DNA of 64,000 bases from Pseudomonas putida NBRC 14164 (GTDB lineage: Bacteria; Pseudomonadota; Gammaproteobacteria; Pseudomonadales; Pseudomonadaceae). Positions 18,604 to 28,643 of this stretch are shown in pieces. Under the pieces are notes generated by a model, which was not told the origin of the DNA, did not search any database, and saw nothing but the letters and a program-made list of their open reading frames with translations. The stretch's first letter is position 1, and each line of letters begins with the position of its first letter. Both the position numbers and the translations under genes were made by a program. The stretch is from positions 483,501 to 547,500 of the forward strand of contig NC_021505.1 in NCBI RefSeq assembly GCF_000412675.1. The letters run 5' to 3'.

Positions 18604-18677
18604 GCTAACTATTCCGGGCGAGGACGCCCTGATTCTAACGGCGCCAGTCGCCCTTGTCGTGCTGTGGAGAGAAGTGC

Positions 18678-19034
18678 TTGGACAGAGTGTTCATCGAAGG
18701 CCTGGAAGTCGATACCGTCATCGGTGCCTATGACTGGGAGCGGGATATTCGCCAGTGCTTGCGCCTGGACCTGAGCTTTGCCTGGGACAACCGCCCGGCC
18801 GCAGCGGGTGACGACCTGAACCTGGCGCTGGACTACGCCAGTGTCTCGGCACGCATCCAGGCGTTTGCCGAGCAGGCCCGTTTCGAGTTGGTGGAAACCT
18901 TTGCCGAGCGCCTGGTGGCAACCTTGATGGAAGAATTCCATATCCCCTGGGTGCGGTTGAAACTGACCAAGCCGGGTGCGGTACCGGCGGCCCGTGGCGG
19001 TGTTGGCGTGGAGATCGAGCGCGGATGTCTCTGA
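18678..19034 (+). CDS. folB: Dihydroneopterin aldolase FolB
   Basis: A 118-residue protein starting at TTG 18678, which is preceded by GGAGAGAAG at 18666-18674. The start gives [21 protein letters not shown], the family's usual N-terminus; no ATG is available nearby, and the open frame upstream adds only a cysteine-rich stretch unlike the family. The catalytic Glu-Lys pattern is present (the GAYDWER segment and [10 protein letters not shown] near the end). It converts dihydroneopterin to hydroxymethyl-dihydropterin in folate synthesis. The last 10 bases overlap folK, whose product catalyses the next step. Confidence 0.93.
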   Translation: MDRVFIEGLEVDTVIGAYDWERDIRQCLRLDLSFAWDNRPAAAGDDLNLALDYASVSARIQAFAEQARFELVETFAERLVATLMEEFHIPWVRLKLTKPGAVPAARGGVGVEIERGCL

Positions 19035-19534
19035 GCACGGTTTACCTTGGCCTTGGCAGCAACATCGACCGTGAGGCGCACTTGTGCGCCGGGCTCGATG
19101 CGTTGGCGGGCATCCTCACCGACATGCGCTGCTCGCCGGTGTTCGAAAGCCAGCCGGTGGGGATCAAGAGCGGGCCGTTCATCAATTTCGTAGTGACCGG
19201 GCAAACCGCACTGCCGCTGATCGAACTGGACCGTCGGCTGAAGTTCATCGAGGCCGAAAATGGCCGTTACGCGCCGGACCGCAAAGGGCTGCCGCTGGAT
19301 ATCGATGTGCTGATGTATGACGATCTGCACGGCACCTTCGACGGGCTGGTCCTGCCCCGGGCCGAGATCCTGAAGAACGCGTTTGTGCTGTGGCCGCTGT
19401 CGTTGCTGGCGCCTGAGCTGGTGCATCCGGGGGCAGGCAAGAGCATGGCCCGGTTGTGGCAAGAGGCACAGATTGACCAGGTACTGGCCCCGGTCGCCTT
19501 CGAGTGGCGTGGGTTGCAGCTGACACCCGCTTAA
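19025..19534 (+). CDS. folK: Hydroxymethyl-dihydropterin pyrophosphokinase FolK (HPPK)
   Basis: A 169-residue HPPK-family protein: YLGLGSNIDRE at the N-terminus, SPVFESQPVG, and the active-site segment PLDIDVLMYDD. It transfers pyrophosphate from ATP to hydroxymethyl-dihydropterin. The segment before PLDID reads RYAPDRKGL, somewhat different from the most common HPPK wording (xRWGPRxxDLDI), so it may belong to a divergent FolK group; many pseudomonads carry a second folK near panC. It overlaps folB by 10 bases and is read with it. Confidence 0.88.
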   Translation: MSLSTVYLGLGSNIDREAHLCAGLDALAGILTDMRCSPVFESQPVGIKSGPFINFVVTGQTALPLIELDRRLKFIEAENGRYAPDRKGLPLDIDVLMYDDLHGTFDGLVLPRAEILKNAFVLWPLSLLAPELVHPGAGKSMARLWQEAQIDQVLAPVAFEWRGLQLTPA

Positions 19535-19541
19535 GGCTGTT

Positions 19542-19755
19542 CCGGCCCTTTCGCGGCTAAAGCCGCTCCCACAGGTACCGCGCAGGTTTCGCGCCCACGC
19601 TGTACTTGTGGAAGCGGGCATGCCCGCGAACACCGGCGAAGCCGGTGCCATACAGCGGGTTTGGGCATTCGCGGGCGCGCCCGCTCCCACAGGTGCTGTG
19701 CCAACATCGGACTCACGCTGTACCTGTGGGAGCGGCTCTAGCCGCGAAGGGGCCG
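19542..19755. repeat. Cluster of four REP units
   Basis: Four units in alternating orientation at 19542-19575, 19604-19634, 19666-19692 and 19722-19755, forming two nested inverted pairs. They fill the gap between the convergent folK and cca genes. Cores differ: GCGGCTAAAGCCGC, GCGGGCATGCCCGC, GCGGGCGCGCCCGC and GCGGCTCTAGCCGC. Confidence 0.88.
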
Positions 19756-19761
19756 GTATGG

Positions 19762-20868
19762 TCAGTCGAGGTGGTAAGCCTCTAGCGCTTTCAGCCGCTC
19801 GGCCTTGAGCGCTTCGCCCAGTGCCTGGCCCGTCAGCCCGGCCTGCACCAACGGCTTCACATCCACCGCTCGCGCCGCTGTTGCTGCGCCGCGCAGGTAA
19901 TCGGCCTGTGGATAACCCTGCTTGCCCTCGCCAAGCGATGTCATCTGGCAAACCACCACAAAATCCTCGAACCGTTGCGGCCGTCGGTAAACATCGAACT
20001 TTTGCAACAGCTCCAGCAGTGCCTTGGCAGGCAGTTCCAGCGCCTGATTGGCCTGCGCCAGGCATTCGCCTGTCAGCAGGGCCAGTTCCTGGCATTCCCG
20101 TGGCGCCTTCAGGCGCTGGTTGACGGCTTTGATCGATGCCGGTGCCAGCCCGCGCAACAGGCACGCCCAGCGCACGTGCAGAGGCTGTTCATGCGCCGCT
20201 GCCTGTTCCAGAGCCGCCAGGGCCATGGCATCGTCAACAAGCTCAGGCAGCAGGGCCTGCAGGGCGTCGCAATCGCGCAGCACCTGGAAGAACACCTGGG
20301 GCTGTGCCTCCATCAGCGCCCGCTCGATTTCCTTCCAGCTGCGCTCTGCAGTCAGCGCCTGCAGCTCGCCAGAGGCGCTGATCTGGCGCATCAGCTCAAG
20401 CGTCTCTTCGGCAACCCGGAAACCTAGCGGTGCATAGCGGGCAGCAAAGCGCGCGACGCGCAGCACGCGCAAGGGATCTTCGGTGAATGCCGGGGAAACG
20501 TGGCGTAAAATTCGTCTTTCGAGATCGTCTTTGCCGTGGTGGGGGTCGTACACCGTACCTGCCTCGTCCTCGGCCATCGCGTTGATGGTCAAATCACGGC
20601 GAATCAGGTCTTCCTCCAGTGTCACGTCAGGGCTGGCGTGAAAAGTGAATCCGCCATAACCGCGCCCGCTCTTGCGCTCGGTGCGCGCCAAGGCATATTC
20701 CTCGCCGGTTTTCGGGTGCAGGAATACCGGAAAATCAGCGCCCACCGGCCGATAACCCTTGGCGTGCATTTCTTCAACGGTGGCGCCTACCACCAGCCAG
20801 TCGATATCGCTGACAGGAAGGCCGAGCAAGCGGTCGCGCACGGCGCCGCCGACTTTGTAGATGTGCAT
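19762..20868 (-). CDS. cca: CCA-adding tRNA nucleotidyltransferase
   Basis: A 368-residue class II nucleotidyltransferase. The N-terminus has [11 protein letters not shown] followed by the catalytic DID in [35 protein letters not shown] and the [11 protein letters not shown] motifs follow. It adds or repairs the CCA end of tRNAs. The length lacks room for the C-terminal HD phosphohydrolase domain present in the E. coli enzyme, as in other pseudomonads. It is read towards the REP cluster and converges on folK. Confidence 0.95.
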   Translation of the reverse strand: MHIYKVGGAVRDRLLGLPVSDIDWLVVGATVEEMHAKGYRPVGADFPVFLHPKTGEEYALARTERKSGRGYGGFTFHASPDVTLEEDLIRRDLTINAMAEDEAGTVYDPHHGKDDLERRILRHVSPAFTEDPLRVLRVARFAARYAPLGFRVAEETLELMRQISASGELQALTAERSWKEIERALMEAQPQVFFQVLRDCDALQALLPELVDDAMALAALEQAAAHEQPLHVRWACLLRGLAPASIKAVNQRLKAPRECQELALLTGECLAQANQALELPAKALLELLQKFDVYRRPQRFEDFVVVCQMTSLGEGKQGYPQADYLRGAATAARAVDVKPLVQAGLTGQALGEALKAERLKALEAYHLD

Positions 20869-20923
20869 GTGCAGCTCTCCATAACTGCCGACAGGATAAC
20901 CCGTCGGCAGTTATGGCGTAGCA

Positions 20924-22492
20924 CTAGAGGTGGTGAATGACAGCCAGGTCCATGCGCCCGTAGTCGGCGCTTTCGCCGTGCTCGCCACGGGGTGGCATGT
21001 GGTGGGTTTTCATCACTTGCTCGCCCTGTACGGTCTCCAGGTGGATATCGAAGCCCCACAGGCGATGCAGGTGCTTGAGCACTTCATCGGTTGAGTCGCC
21101 CAGCGGTTTGCGGTTGTGTTGCTGGTGGCGCAGCGTCAGCGAGCGGTCACCGCGACGGTCAACGCTCCAGATCTGCACGTTCGGTTCACGGTTACCCAGG
21201 TTGTACTGCGCGGCCAGCATTTCACGAATCACCCGGTAGCCGGCTTCATCGTGGATGGCGGGCACCAGCAGGTCGTCGCGCTGGTCGTCGTCGAGGATGC
21301 TGAACAGCTTGAGGTCGCGCATTACCTTGGGCGAAAGGTATTGCAGGATGAAGCTCTCGTCCTTGAAGCTGCTCATGGCAAACTTGATGGTAGAAAGCCA
21401 GTCACTGCCAGCAATGTCGGGGAACCAGTGGCGATCTTCATCGGTCGGGTTTTCGCACATGCGGCGGATGTCGGTGTACATCGCAAAGCCCAGTGCGTAG
21501 GGGTTGATGCCGCTGTAGTAGGGGCTGTCGAAGCCGGGCTGGAACACCACGCTGGTGTGCGAGGTCAAGAACTCCATCATGAAGCCTTCAGTGATCAGCC
21601 CCTCGTCGTACAGGTCGTTCATGAGCGTGTAGTGCCAGAAGGTTGCCCAGCCTTCGTTCATGACTTGGGTCTGGCGCTGCGGGTAGAAGTACTGGGCGAT
21701 CTTGCGCACGATGCGCACCACTTCACGCTGCCAGGGTTCGAGCAGCGGAGCATTCTTCTCGATGAAATACAGGATGTTCTCCTGTGGTTCGGCGGGGAAG
21801 CGCCCCTCATCGCGTTCGTTGCCCCTTTCGGCGCTTTTCGGGATGGTGCGCCACAGGTCGTTGATCTGGCGCTGCAGGTGCTCCTCACGCTCCTTCTGGC
21901 GCCGCCGTTCCTCTTCTGCGGAGATGGGGTAGGGGCGTTTGTAGCGGTCCACGCCGTAGTTCATCAGGGCATGGCAGGAGTCGATCAGGTCTTCCACGGC
22001 GTCGATGCCGTGGCGCTCTTCGCACTGGGCGATGTACTGCTTGGCAAACACCAGGTAATCGATGATGGAGCTGGCGTCGGTCCAGGTGCGGAACAGGTAG
22101 TTGCCTTTGAAGAAGCTGTTATGGCCATAGCAGGCGTGGGCAATCACCAGTGCCTGCATGCACATGGTGTTTTCTTCCATCAGGTAGGCGATGCAGGGGT
22201 CGGAGTTGATCACGATTTCGTAGGCCAGGCCCATCTGGCCACGGCTGTAGGACTTTTCTGTGCTGAGGAACTGTTTGCCGTAGGACCAGTGGTGGTAACC
22301 CAGAGGCATGCCGACCGAGGCATAGGCGTCCATCATCTGCTCGGCCGTGATCACCTCGATCTGGTTGGGGTAAGTGTCCAGGGCGTACCGTTCGGCCAGG
22401 CGGCCGATTTCCCGGTCGTAGGTCTGGATCAGCTCGAACGTCCACTCGGACCCGGTGGAAATGGGTTGGCGTCTCTGTGCTCTGGCGGTCAT
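20924..22492 (-). CDS. SpoVR family protein (YcgB)
   Basis: A 522-residue SpoVR/YcgB family protein with family-typical segments such as [13 protein letters not shown] near the start, [20 protein letters not shown], and [20 protein letters not shown] in the middle. No enzymatic function is established. It is the last gene of the prkA-yeaH-spoVR operon, which in many proteobacteria is induced by nitrogen limitation or stationary phase. Its ATG overlaps the yeaH stop in an ATGA arrangement, so the two are translationally coupled. Confidence 0.92.
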   Translation of the reverse strand: MTARAQRRQPISTGSEWTFELIQTYDREIGRLAERYALDTYPNQIEVITAEQMMDAYASVGMPLGYHHWSYGKQFLSTEKSYSRGQMGLAYEIVINSDPCIAYLMEENTMCMQALVIAHACYGHNSFFKGNYLFRTWTDASSIIDYLVFAKQYIAQCEERHGIDAVEDLIDSCHALMNYGVDRYKRPYPISAEEERRRQKEREEHLQRQINDLWRTIPKSAERGNERDEGRFPAEPQENILYFIEKNAPLLEPWQREVVRIVRKIAQYFYPQRQTQVMNEGWATFWHYTLMNDLYDEGLITEGFMMEFLTSHTSVVFQPGFDSPYYSGINPYALGFAMYTDIRRMCENPTDEDRHWFPDIAGSDWLSTIKFAMSSFKDESFILQYLSPKVMRDLKLFSILDDDQRDDLLVPAIHDEAGYRVIREMLAAQYNLGNREPNVQIWSVDRRGDRSLTLRHQQHNRKPLGDSTDEVLKHLHRLWGFDIHLETVQGEQVMKTHHMPPRGEHGESADYGRMDLAVIHHL

Positions 22493-23763
22493 GTGGCTAA
22501 CCTGCGCTGGAAGAGTTCACGGAAGACCGGGTAGATGTCGCCGGCCGATACCAACTGCTGCTGGGCGAACGTGTCGGGGAAGGCTTCGCCGATGCGTTCG
22601 TATTCGTACCACAGCGCCTGGTGCTCACGGGGGGTGATCTCGACGTAAGTGTAGTACTGCACGTGCGGCATGATCTGCTTGGACAGGATCTCGCGGCAGA
22701 TCGGCGAGTCGTCGTTCCAGTTATCGCCGTCAGAAGCCTGAGCGGCGTAGATGTTCCAGTCGCTGGCCGGGTAGCGTTCGGCCATGATCTCCTGCATCAG
22801 CTTGAGCGCGCTGGAGACGATGGTGCCGCCGGTTTCCCGCGAGTAGAAGAACTCTTCCTCGTCGACTTCCCGGGCGCTGGTGTGGTGGCGGATGAACACC
22901 ACTTCGATGCGGTCGTAGTTACGCTTGAGGAACAGGTACAACAGGATGAAGAAGCGCTTGGCGATGTCCTTGGTGGCCTGGGTCATGGAGCCGGACACGT
23001 CCATCAGGCAGAACATCACTGCCTTGGAGCTGGGGTTGGGCTGCTTGACCAGCAGGTTGTACTTGAGGTCGAAGGTGTCGAGGAAGGGCAAGCGGTTGAT
23101 GCGTGCCTTCAGGCGTTCGATTTCCTGTTCGACTTCCTGGATATCGGTGAAGTTGTCCGGCTCCTCGACCCGCAGGCGGTCGAGTTCCTTTTGTGCTTCG
23201 CGCAGCAGTGCGCGGCTGCTGCCGGTCAGGGCGATACGCCGGGCATGGGCCGAGCGCAGGGTGCGCACGATATTGATGCGTGACGGGTTGCCCTCGTTGG
23301 CGATGCCCGCACGCACGGTCTTGAAGGTGTCGGTCCCGGTCAGGTGACGTTTGACCAGGTTGGGCAGTTCGAGATCCTCGAACATGAATTCGAGGAATTC
23401 TTCCTGGGTGATCTGGAAGACGAAGTCGTCCATGCCGTCGCCGGAATTGCCCGCTTTGCCGCGGCCGCCGCCACCCCCGCCGCCACCTTGTGGCCTGGGG
23501 ATATGTTCGCCGGCAGTGAATTCCTTGTTGCCCGGGTGTACGACAGTCTGTTTGCCGCCGCGACCGTGGTGGAGCACGGGTTCGTCGATGTCGCGCCCCG
23601 GAATGCTGATTTGTTCGCCATGTTCCATATCCATGATGGAACGGCGGCTTACCGCCTCTTCGACGGCTTTCTTGATGTGTTCACGGTACCGTCGCAGAAA
23701 GCGCTGACGGTTGACCGTGCTCTTGTTCTTGCCGTTCAGGCGTCGGTCTATAACGTAGCTCAT
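22489..23763 (-). CDS. YeaH/DUF444 protein with von Willebrand factor A domain
   Basis: A 424-residue DUF444 protein. The N-terminus [21 protein letters not shown] is the family's; residues 93-100 are eight consecutive glycines in a flexible linker. A VWA-type metal-ion-dependent site is visible as [15 protein letters not shown] at about residues 247-261. Start ATG 23763 is chosen because GGAGGG stands just upstream; the open frame extends 10 codons further without family match. It is thought to act with the kinase PrkA and SpoVR in a stress-response module. Confidence 0.92.
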   Translation of the reverse strand: MSYVIDRRLNGKNKSTVNRQRFLRRYREHIKKAVEEAVSRRSIMDMEHGEQISIPGRDIDEPVLHHGRGGKQTVVHPGNKEFTAGEHIPRPQGGGGGGGGRGKAGNSGDGMDDFVFQITQEEFLEFMFEDLELPNLVKRHLTGTDTFKTVRAGIANEGNPSRINIVRTLRSAHARRIALTGSSRALLREAQKELDRLRVEEPDNFTDIQEVEQEIERLKARINRLPFLDTFDLKYNLLVKQPNPSSKAVMFCLMDVSGSMTQATKDIAKRFFILLYLFLKRNYDRIEVVFIRHHTSAREVDEEEFFYSRETGGTIVSSALKLMQEIMAERYPASDWNIYAAQASDGDNWNDDSPICREILSKQIMPHVQYYTYVEITPREHQALWYEYERIGEAFPDTFAQQQLVSAGDIYPVFRELFQRRLAT

Positions 23764-23797
23764 GGTCCCTCCGGTAGCTGGGAACAGCTGCACGCTT

Positions 23798-23889
23798 CAA
23801 GCTACGGGCTCGCTGCACCTAATGGCAGCAAGGCAGTTGCTGCCGCCCAAGGCTGGCTTGCCAGCCTTGGGCGCGCAGTGTGTAGCTTG
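23798..23889. repeat. Nested inverted repeats between prkA and yeaH
   Basis: Outer arms CAAGCTAC (23798-23805) and GTAGCTTG (23882-23889) enclose two hairpins: GGCAGCAA/TTGCTGCC (23824-23844) and a perfect 13-pair stem GCCCAAGGCTGGC-TT-GCCAGCCTTGGGC (23845-23872). The transcript could fold into a three-way junction inside the operon. Confidence 0.75.
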
Positions 23890-23894
23890 TCGCT

Positions 23895-25817
23895 TTATTG
23901 CGATTTCCTGACCCGCAGGTACCATTCCGACAGCAGACGAACCTGTTTGTCGGTGTAGCCACGCTCCACCATGCGCGTGACGAAGTCGTTGTGCTTCTGT
24001 TGGTCCTCCTTGCTGGCCTTGGCGTTGAAGCTGATGACCGGCAGCAGGTCCTCGGTGTTGGAGAACATTTTCTTCTCGATCACCACCCGCAGCTTTTCAT
24101 AGCTGAGCCAGCTCGGGTTCTTGCCGTTGTTGTTGGCACGGGCACGCAGCACGAAGTTGACGATTTCGTTGCGGAAATCTTTCGGGTTGCTGATGCCGGC
24201 CGGTTTCTCGATCTTCTCCAGTTCTTCGTTCAGGGCGATGCGGTTGAGGATTTCGCCGGTTTCCGGGTCGCGGTATTCCTGGTCCTGGATCCAGAAGTCG
24301 GCGTACAGCACGTAGCGGTCGAAAATGTTCTGGCCGTATTCGCTGTAGGACTCCAGGTAGGCAGTCTGGATTTCCTTGCCGATGAACTCGATATAGCGCG
24401 GTGCCAGGTACTCCTTCAGGTAGCGCAGGTAGCGTTCGCGCACTTCGGCCGGGAACTGTTCCTGTTCGATCTGCTGTTCGAGCACGTACAGCAGGTGAAC
24501 CGGGTTGGCCGCAATCTCGTGTGGGTCGAAGTTGAAGACTTTGGAAAGGATCTTGAAGGCGAAGCGGGTCGACAGGCCGTTCATGCCCTCGTCGACGCCT
24601 GCCGAGTCCCGGTACTCCTGGATCGACTTGGCCTTCGGATCGGTGTCCTTGAGGTTCTCGCCGTCGTAGACGCGCATCTTCGAGTAGATGTTGGAGTTCT
24701 CTGGCTCCTTGAGGCGCGAGAGTACAGTGAACTGGGCGAGCATCTTGAGGGTGTCTGGCGCGCAATGGGCCTTGGCCAGCGAGCTGTTGATCAGCAACTT
24801 GTCGTAGATCTTGATCTCATCGCTGACGCGCAGGCAGTACGGCACCTTGACGATGTAGATCCGGTCGATGAACGCCTCGTTGTTCTTGTTGTTGCGGAAG
24901 GTGTGCCACTCCGATTCGTTGGAGTGGGCCAACAGGATACCGGTGTAGGGAATGGCACCCAGCCCTTCGGTACTGTTGTAGTTACCTTCCTGGGTGGCCG
25001 TGAGCAGTGGGTGCAGGACCTTGATCGGCGCCTTGAACATCTCGACGAATTCCATCAGGCCCTGGTTGGCCCGGCACAGCGCGCCCGAATAGCTGTAGGC
25101 ATCGGCGTCGTTCTGCGGGAATTCTTCGAGCTTGCGGATATCGACCTTGCCGACCAGGGCGGAAATGTCCTGGTTGTTCTCGTCGCCCGGTTCGGTCTTG
25201 GCGATGGCGATCTGGTTGAGGATCGACGGGTACAGCTTGACCACTTTGAACTTGCTGATGTCGCCGCCGAACTCCTGCAGGCGCTTGGTGGCCCAAGGCG
25301 ACATGATGGTGTTCAGGTAGCGCCGCGAGATGCCGTACTCTTCCTCGAGGATGGCCCCGTCTTCGGTGGCGTTGAAAAGCCCCAGGGGCGACTCGAATAC
25401 CGGCGAGCCCTTGATGGCATAGAACGGTACCTTTTCCATCAGCTGCTTGAGTTTTTCGGCCAGCGACGATTTACCGCCCCCCACCGGGCCCAGCAGATAG
25501 AGGATCTGTTTCTTTTCTTCCAGGCCTTGGGCGGCGTGGCGGAAATAAGACACGATCTGGTCGATGCACTCTTCCATGCCATGGAAGTCGGCAAAGGCCG
25601 GATAGCGGCGGATAACCTTGTTGGAGAAGATGCGCGACAGCCTGGAGTTGGTAGAGGTGTCGATCAGCTCTGGCTCACCGATGGCCAGCAACAGCCGTTC
25701 GGCCGCCGATGCGTAGGCACTGCGATCCCCTTTGCACAGCTCGAGGTACTCCTGCAGCGAGAGTTCTTCCTGGCGCGTGGACTCGAAACGTTGTTGGAAG
25801 TGGCTAAAAATACTCAT
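23895..25817 (-). CDS. prkA: PrkA family serine protein kinase
   Basis: A 640-residue protein of the PrkA family. A AAA-type ATPase domain carries the Walker A motif LLGPVGGGKSSLAEKL at about residues 105-120; the C-terminal half matches the PrkA kinase domain. Start ATG 25817 gives MSIFSHFQQRFE with GAGGTGA upstream; the open frame to 25916 adds a non-conserved tail and is rejected. It leads the prkA-yeaH-spoVR set, and the same three genes occur together across many proteobacteria. Roughly 285 bases upstream are non-coding and should hold its promoter, which I could not place. Confidence 0.94.
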   Translation of the reverse strand: MSIFSHFQQRFESTRQEELSLQEYLELCKGDRSAYASAAERLLLAIGEPELIDTSTNSRLSRIFSNKVIRRYPAFADFHGMEECIDQIVSYFRHAAQGLEEKKQILYLLGPVGGGKSSLAEKLKQLMEKVPFYAIKGSPVFESPLGLFNATEDGAILEEEYGISRRYLNTIMSPWATKRLQEFGGDISKFKVVKLYPSILNQIAIAKTEPGDENNQDISALVGKVDIRKLEEFPQNDADAYSYSGALCRANQGLMEFVEMFKAPIKVLHPLLTATQEGNYNSTEGLGAIPYTGILLAHSNESEWHTFRNNKNNEAFIDRIYIVKVPYCLRVSDEIKIYDKLLINSSLAKAHCAPDTLKMLAQFTVLSRLKEPENSNIYSKMRVYDGENLKDTDPKAKSIQEYRDSAGVDEGMNGLSTRFAFKILSKVFNFDPHEIAANPVHLLYVLEQQIEQEQFPAEVRERYLRYLKEYLAPRYIEFIGKEIQTAYLESYSEYGQNIFDRYVLYADFWIQDQEYRDPETGEILNRIALNEELEKIEKPAGISNPKDFRNEIVNFVLRARANNNGKNPSWLSYEKLRVVIEKKMFSNTEDLLPVISFNAKASKEDQQKHNDFVTRMVERGYTDKQVRLLSEWYLRVRKSQ

Positions 25818-26034
25818 GACGTCACCTCGCTCGATACGTGGAGACGACGCCGGATCAGTCAGCTGATGCTGGCATGCAACCGGTTTTGGCCGACTGCTGT
25901 ATACCCCCCAGAACACCCTGTAACGCTACCGATGACCCGCACGCCGGTGTACCGGCTCTCCCCTTTTTCTGGATGGCCTGCGCTTAAGAATAGTTGGTTA
26001 TCGGTAAGTTCAAGGGCGGGGGGCGGAGAAGTTG

Positions 26035-26048
26035 CGAACGACCGTTCG
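26035..26048. promoter_or_regulatory. Short palindrome upstream of prkA
   Basis: CGAACG-AC-CGTTCG is a perfect 14-base dyad in the prkA-glpE gap, about 220 bases upstream of the prkA start. It could be a regulator site; no specific regulator is suggested by the sequence. Confidence 0.3.
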
Positions 26049-26102
26049 TCAGATAAGCCGCAAGCCCGCACGTGGCGCGGGCTGCAGTAAAAATGAAAAT
26101 AT

Positions 26103-26435
26103 TTATTCGGCGGTGCCTTGGGCGGTCTCGGCCGGGTAGGTAGCGCGCCACAGCTCAAAGCCGCCGTCCACGCTGTACACGTCGGAAAAGCCCTGGCCTA
26201 CCAGGTAGGCGGCAGCGCTCTGGCTGGAGTTGCCGTGGTAGCAGACCACCAGGGTCGGGGCGTCGAGGTCGGCGTTGCGGATGAAGTCTGCAACCGAATG
26301 GTTATCCAGGTGCCGGGCGCCGGTGATGTGGCCTGCGGCGAAGGCTTGCGAGTCACGAATGTCGACGACGACCGCACCTTCTTGCTTGCGAAGCTCCAAG
26401 GCCTGCTCGGGAGGGATGCGCTTGAATTCGCTCAT
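26103..26435 (-). CDS. glpE: Thiosulfate sulfurtransferase GlpE
   Basis: A 110-residue single-domain rhodanese. The catalytic loop CYHGNSSQS has the active cysteine at residue 65. The protein begins [12 protein letters not shown]; a longer open frame upstream is a shadow of apaH and is rejected. It transfers sulfane sulfur from thiosulfate to cyanide or thioredoxin in vitro; the physiological acceptor is uncertain. It starts 14 bases after the apaH stop and closes the lptD-to-glpE run. Confidence 0.94.
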   Translation of the reverse strand: MSEFKRIPPEQALELRKQEGAVVVDIRDSQAFAAGHITGARHLDNHSVADFIRNADLDAPTLVVCYHGNSSQSAAAYLVGQGFSDVYSVDGGFELWRATYPAETAQGTAE

Positions 26436-26449
26436 GGGTACTACTTCCT

Positions 26450-27316
26450 TCAGGTGTGGTCGTTGAGTGTAGTGGGTTGTGCCGGCTGGCGCAGGGTGCC
26501 GTCGTCGGCGCAGTCGCAACGGTGGTATTCGCCGCTGTCGACGTTGTACAGGGTCATGGCGCCGCCCCACACGCAGCCGGTGTCCAGGGCGACGACGCCC
26601 GGCTCGTCGACGCGGCCTTCGAGGGCGGCCCAATGGCCGAAGATGATCTTCACATGCCGCGAGCGGCGGTCCTTGTGTGCAAACCAGGGCTTGTAACCCT
26701 TGGGCGCGGTGCCCAGGCCTTCCTTGCTCTTGAGGTCGAGCTTGCCCTCGGCGGTGCAGAAGCGCATGCGTGTGAAGTAGTTGGTAATGACCCGCAGGCG
26801 TTCGATGCCGGTGAGGCGCTTGCTCCACTTGTTCGGCTCGTTGCCGTACATGCCGTCGAGGTACAGCTTCAGGCGGCCATCGTCGCGCAGTACCTCTTCC
26901 ACCTCAGCCGCAAGATCAAGGGCCTGGCCGAGCGTCCACTGTGGCGGGATGCCCGCGTGCGCCATGGCAATGCCGCGTGCCTCGTCGTAATGCAGCAGTT
27001 TTTGCTGGCGCAGCCAGTGGAACAGCAGGTCGGCGTCCGGTGCTTCGATGATCTCGCGCAGCGTGTCGCTTTTTTTCAGACGCTCGACGTTGTGCCAGGC
27101 GGCCAGCAGGTGCAGGTCATGGTTGCCCAGCACGCAGACCAGCGACTGACGGATCGAATACAGGAAGCGCAGGGTTTCCAGTGATTCGGGGCCGCGGTTT
27201 ACCAGGTCACCGACCAGCCACAGGCGGTCGACGGCCGGGTTGAAGCTGACACGTTCGAGCAGGCACTTGAGGGGCTGCAGGCAGCCCTGCACGTCACCGA
27301 CGGCGTAGGTTGCCAT
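26450..27316 (-). CDS. apaH: Symmetrical bis(5'-nucleosyl)-tetraphosphatase ApaH
   Basis: A 288-residue metallophosphatase. The [24 protein letters not shown] and LGNHDLHLL motifs give the usual metal ligands and catalytic residues. It splits Ap4A into two ADP, limiting alarmone build-up, and in enterics also removes Np4 caps from RNA. Its start overlaps the apaG stop by one base (TGATG), so the two are coupled. Length is slightly above the E. coli protein. Confidence 0.96.
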   Translation of the reverse strand: MATYAVGDVQGCLQPLKCLLERVSFNPAVDRLWLVGDLVNRGPESLETLRFLYSIRQSLVCVLGNHDLHLLAAWHNVERLKKSDTLREIIEAPDADLLFHWLRQQKLLHYDEARGIAMAHAGIPPQWTLGQALDLAAEVEEVLRDDGRLKLYLDGMYGNEPNKWSKRLTGIERLRVITNYFTRMRFCTAEGKLDLKSKEGLGTAPKGYKPWFAHKDRRSRHVKIIFGHWAALEGRVDEPGVVALDTGCVWGGAMTLYNVDSGEYHRCDCADDGTLRQPAQPTTLNDHT

Positions 27317-27696
27317 CAGTGCAGTGCCCCGGGCACCGCGAGGCGGAAGGGGGCGATCTCGGCGTCGAAGCGCTTACCGTCTTCGGCGAACATCTGGTAA
27401 CTGCCCTGCATGGTACCCACACGGGTGGTGATTACCGCACCGCTGCTATAGGTGTGGCTCTGGCCCGGATCGATGTTGGGTTGTTGGCCGACCACGCCGG
27501 AGCCACGCACTTCCTCGACCTCGCCGTCACCATTGGTGATCAGCCAGTGGCGTGACAGCAGCTTGGCCTTGAGCGAGCCGCTGTTGTGCACGGTGATGGT
27601 GTAGGCGAAGGCGAAACGACTGTTTTCGGGGTCGGATTGTTCTTTCAGGTAGCGGGTCACGACGCTGACGTCGATCAGATAGCGAGGATCGGACAT
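27316..27696 (-). CDS. apaG: ApaG/DUF525 protein
   Basis: A 126-residue protein with an immunoglobulin-like fold of the ApaG family: [31 protein letters not shown] and [13 protein letters not shown] are family signatures. The start [12 protein letters not shown] at 27696 is preferred; an upstream in-frame extension of nine residues is unlikely. Its molecular role is unresolved, though it is genetically tied to apaH and rsmA. It lies 143 bases after rsmA with a hairpin between. Confidence 0.93.
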   Translation of the reverse strand: MSDPRYLIDVSVVTRYLKEQSDPENSRFAFAYTITVHNSGSLKAKLLSRHWLITNGDGEVEEVRGSGVVGQQPNIDPGQSHTYSSGAVITTRVGTMQGSYQMFAEDGKRFDAEIAPFRLAVPGALH

Positions 27697-27794
27697 GCAA
27701 TGGCCTTGGGCGAGCTGACGCAATAATGCAGTCTAGGCCATTGGGAGGGGGGAGGGCCAGCGGTGTGGGGCTTGTGGTCTTTGTTGTCAGCGCC

Positions 27795-27826
27795 GGCCTG
27801 TTCGCGGGTGAACCCGCGAAGAGGCC
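27795..27826. repeat. REP-like hairpin between rsmA and apaG
   Basis: GGCCT, TTCGCGGG-TGAA-CCCGCGAA, AGGCC form nested perfect pairing just after the rsmA stop. It resembles one REP core folded on itself, with the family's outer CCACAGG arm missing, and may act as a partial terminator or mRNA-stability element. Confidence 0.65.
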
Positions 27827-27839
27827 AGTACAGGCTGGA

Positions 27840-28643
27840 TCAGGCTTGTTGCTGATCAGCCAGCTGGTCAGCCAGGCGCACAAAGGCGGCCAGGTCCAGC
27901 TGTTCGGGGCGCAGGCTGCCATCCACGCCGGCTGCCTCGATGGCTGCGCTGTCGAGCAGGCCTTTCAGGGTGTTGCGCAGTGTCTTGCGACGCTGGTTGA
28001 AGGCTTCACGAACGACGCGCTCCAGCAGCAGGTGGTCCTTGGCCGGGAACGGCAGCACTTCGTGCGGTACCAGGCGGACGATGGCCGAGTCCACTTTCGG
28101 CGGCGGGTTGAAGGCGCCAGGGCCCACATTGAACAGGTGTTCGACGCGGCAGTGGTACTGCACCATGATCGACAAGCGCCCCCAGTCACCACCGCCAGGG
28201 CCGGCGGCCATGCGCTCGACCACTTCCTTTTGCAGCATGAAGTGCATGTCGCGGATCAGGCCGGCATGGCTGAGCAGGTGGAAGATCAGCGGGGTGGAGA
28301 TGTTGTAGGGCAGGTTGCCCACCACCTTGAGGCTGCGCGGTGGCACGCCCAGCTGGTTGAAGTCGAACTTCAGGGCGTCGCCCTGGTGCAGCCGGAAGTT
28401 GCTGCGGTTACCGAACTTGTGCTGCAGGATCGGCACCAGGTCCTTGTCCAGCTCCACCACGTCCAGTTGTGCGCCGCTGCCCAGCAGGCCTTCGGTCAGG
28501 GCGCCCTGGCCCGGGCCGATTTCCAGCAGGTGTTCGCCGGCCTTGGCGTTGATGGCACGCAGGATGCGGTCGATGATGCCGGCGTCGTGCAGGAAGTTCT
28601 GGCCGAAGCGCTTGCGCGCCCGGTGTTGGTATTGCTCGTTCAT
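27840..28643 (-). CDS. rsmA: 16S rRNA dimethyladenosine transferase RsmA (KsgA)
   Basis: A 267-residue methyltransferase. It has the SAM motif [13 protein letters not shown], the VVELDKDL acidic loop and the catalytic NLPYNIS motif, with FGQNFLHD near the N-terminus. It dimethylates A1518 and A1519 of 16S rRNA as a late assembly check. The true start is ATG 28643 ([14 protein letters not shown]); the longer frame reads through pdxA. The start overlaps the pdxA stop as ATGA. Confidence 0.97.
   Translation of the reverse strand: MNEQYQHRARKRFGQNFLHDAGIIDRILRAINAKAGEHLLEIGPGQGALTEGLLGSGAQLDVVELDKDLVPILQHKFGNRSNFRLHQGDALKFDFNQLGVPPRSLKVVGNLPYNISTPLIFHLLSHAGLIRDMHFMLQKEVVERMAAGPGGGDWGRLSIMVQYHCRVEHLFNVGPGAFNPPPKVDSAIVRLVPHEVLPFPAKDHLLLERVVREAFNQRRKTLRNTLKGLLDSAAIEAAGVDGSLRPEQLDLAAFVRLADQLADQQQA

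Noticed and set aside
23898..26090. Open frame of 730 codons opposite prkA
   Set aside because: Shadow of prkA; composition is dominated by the reverse of its codons and no motif is seen.
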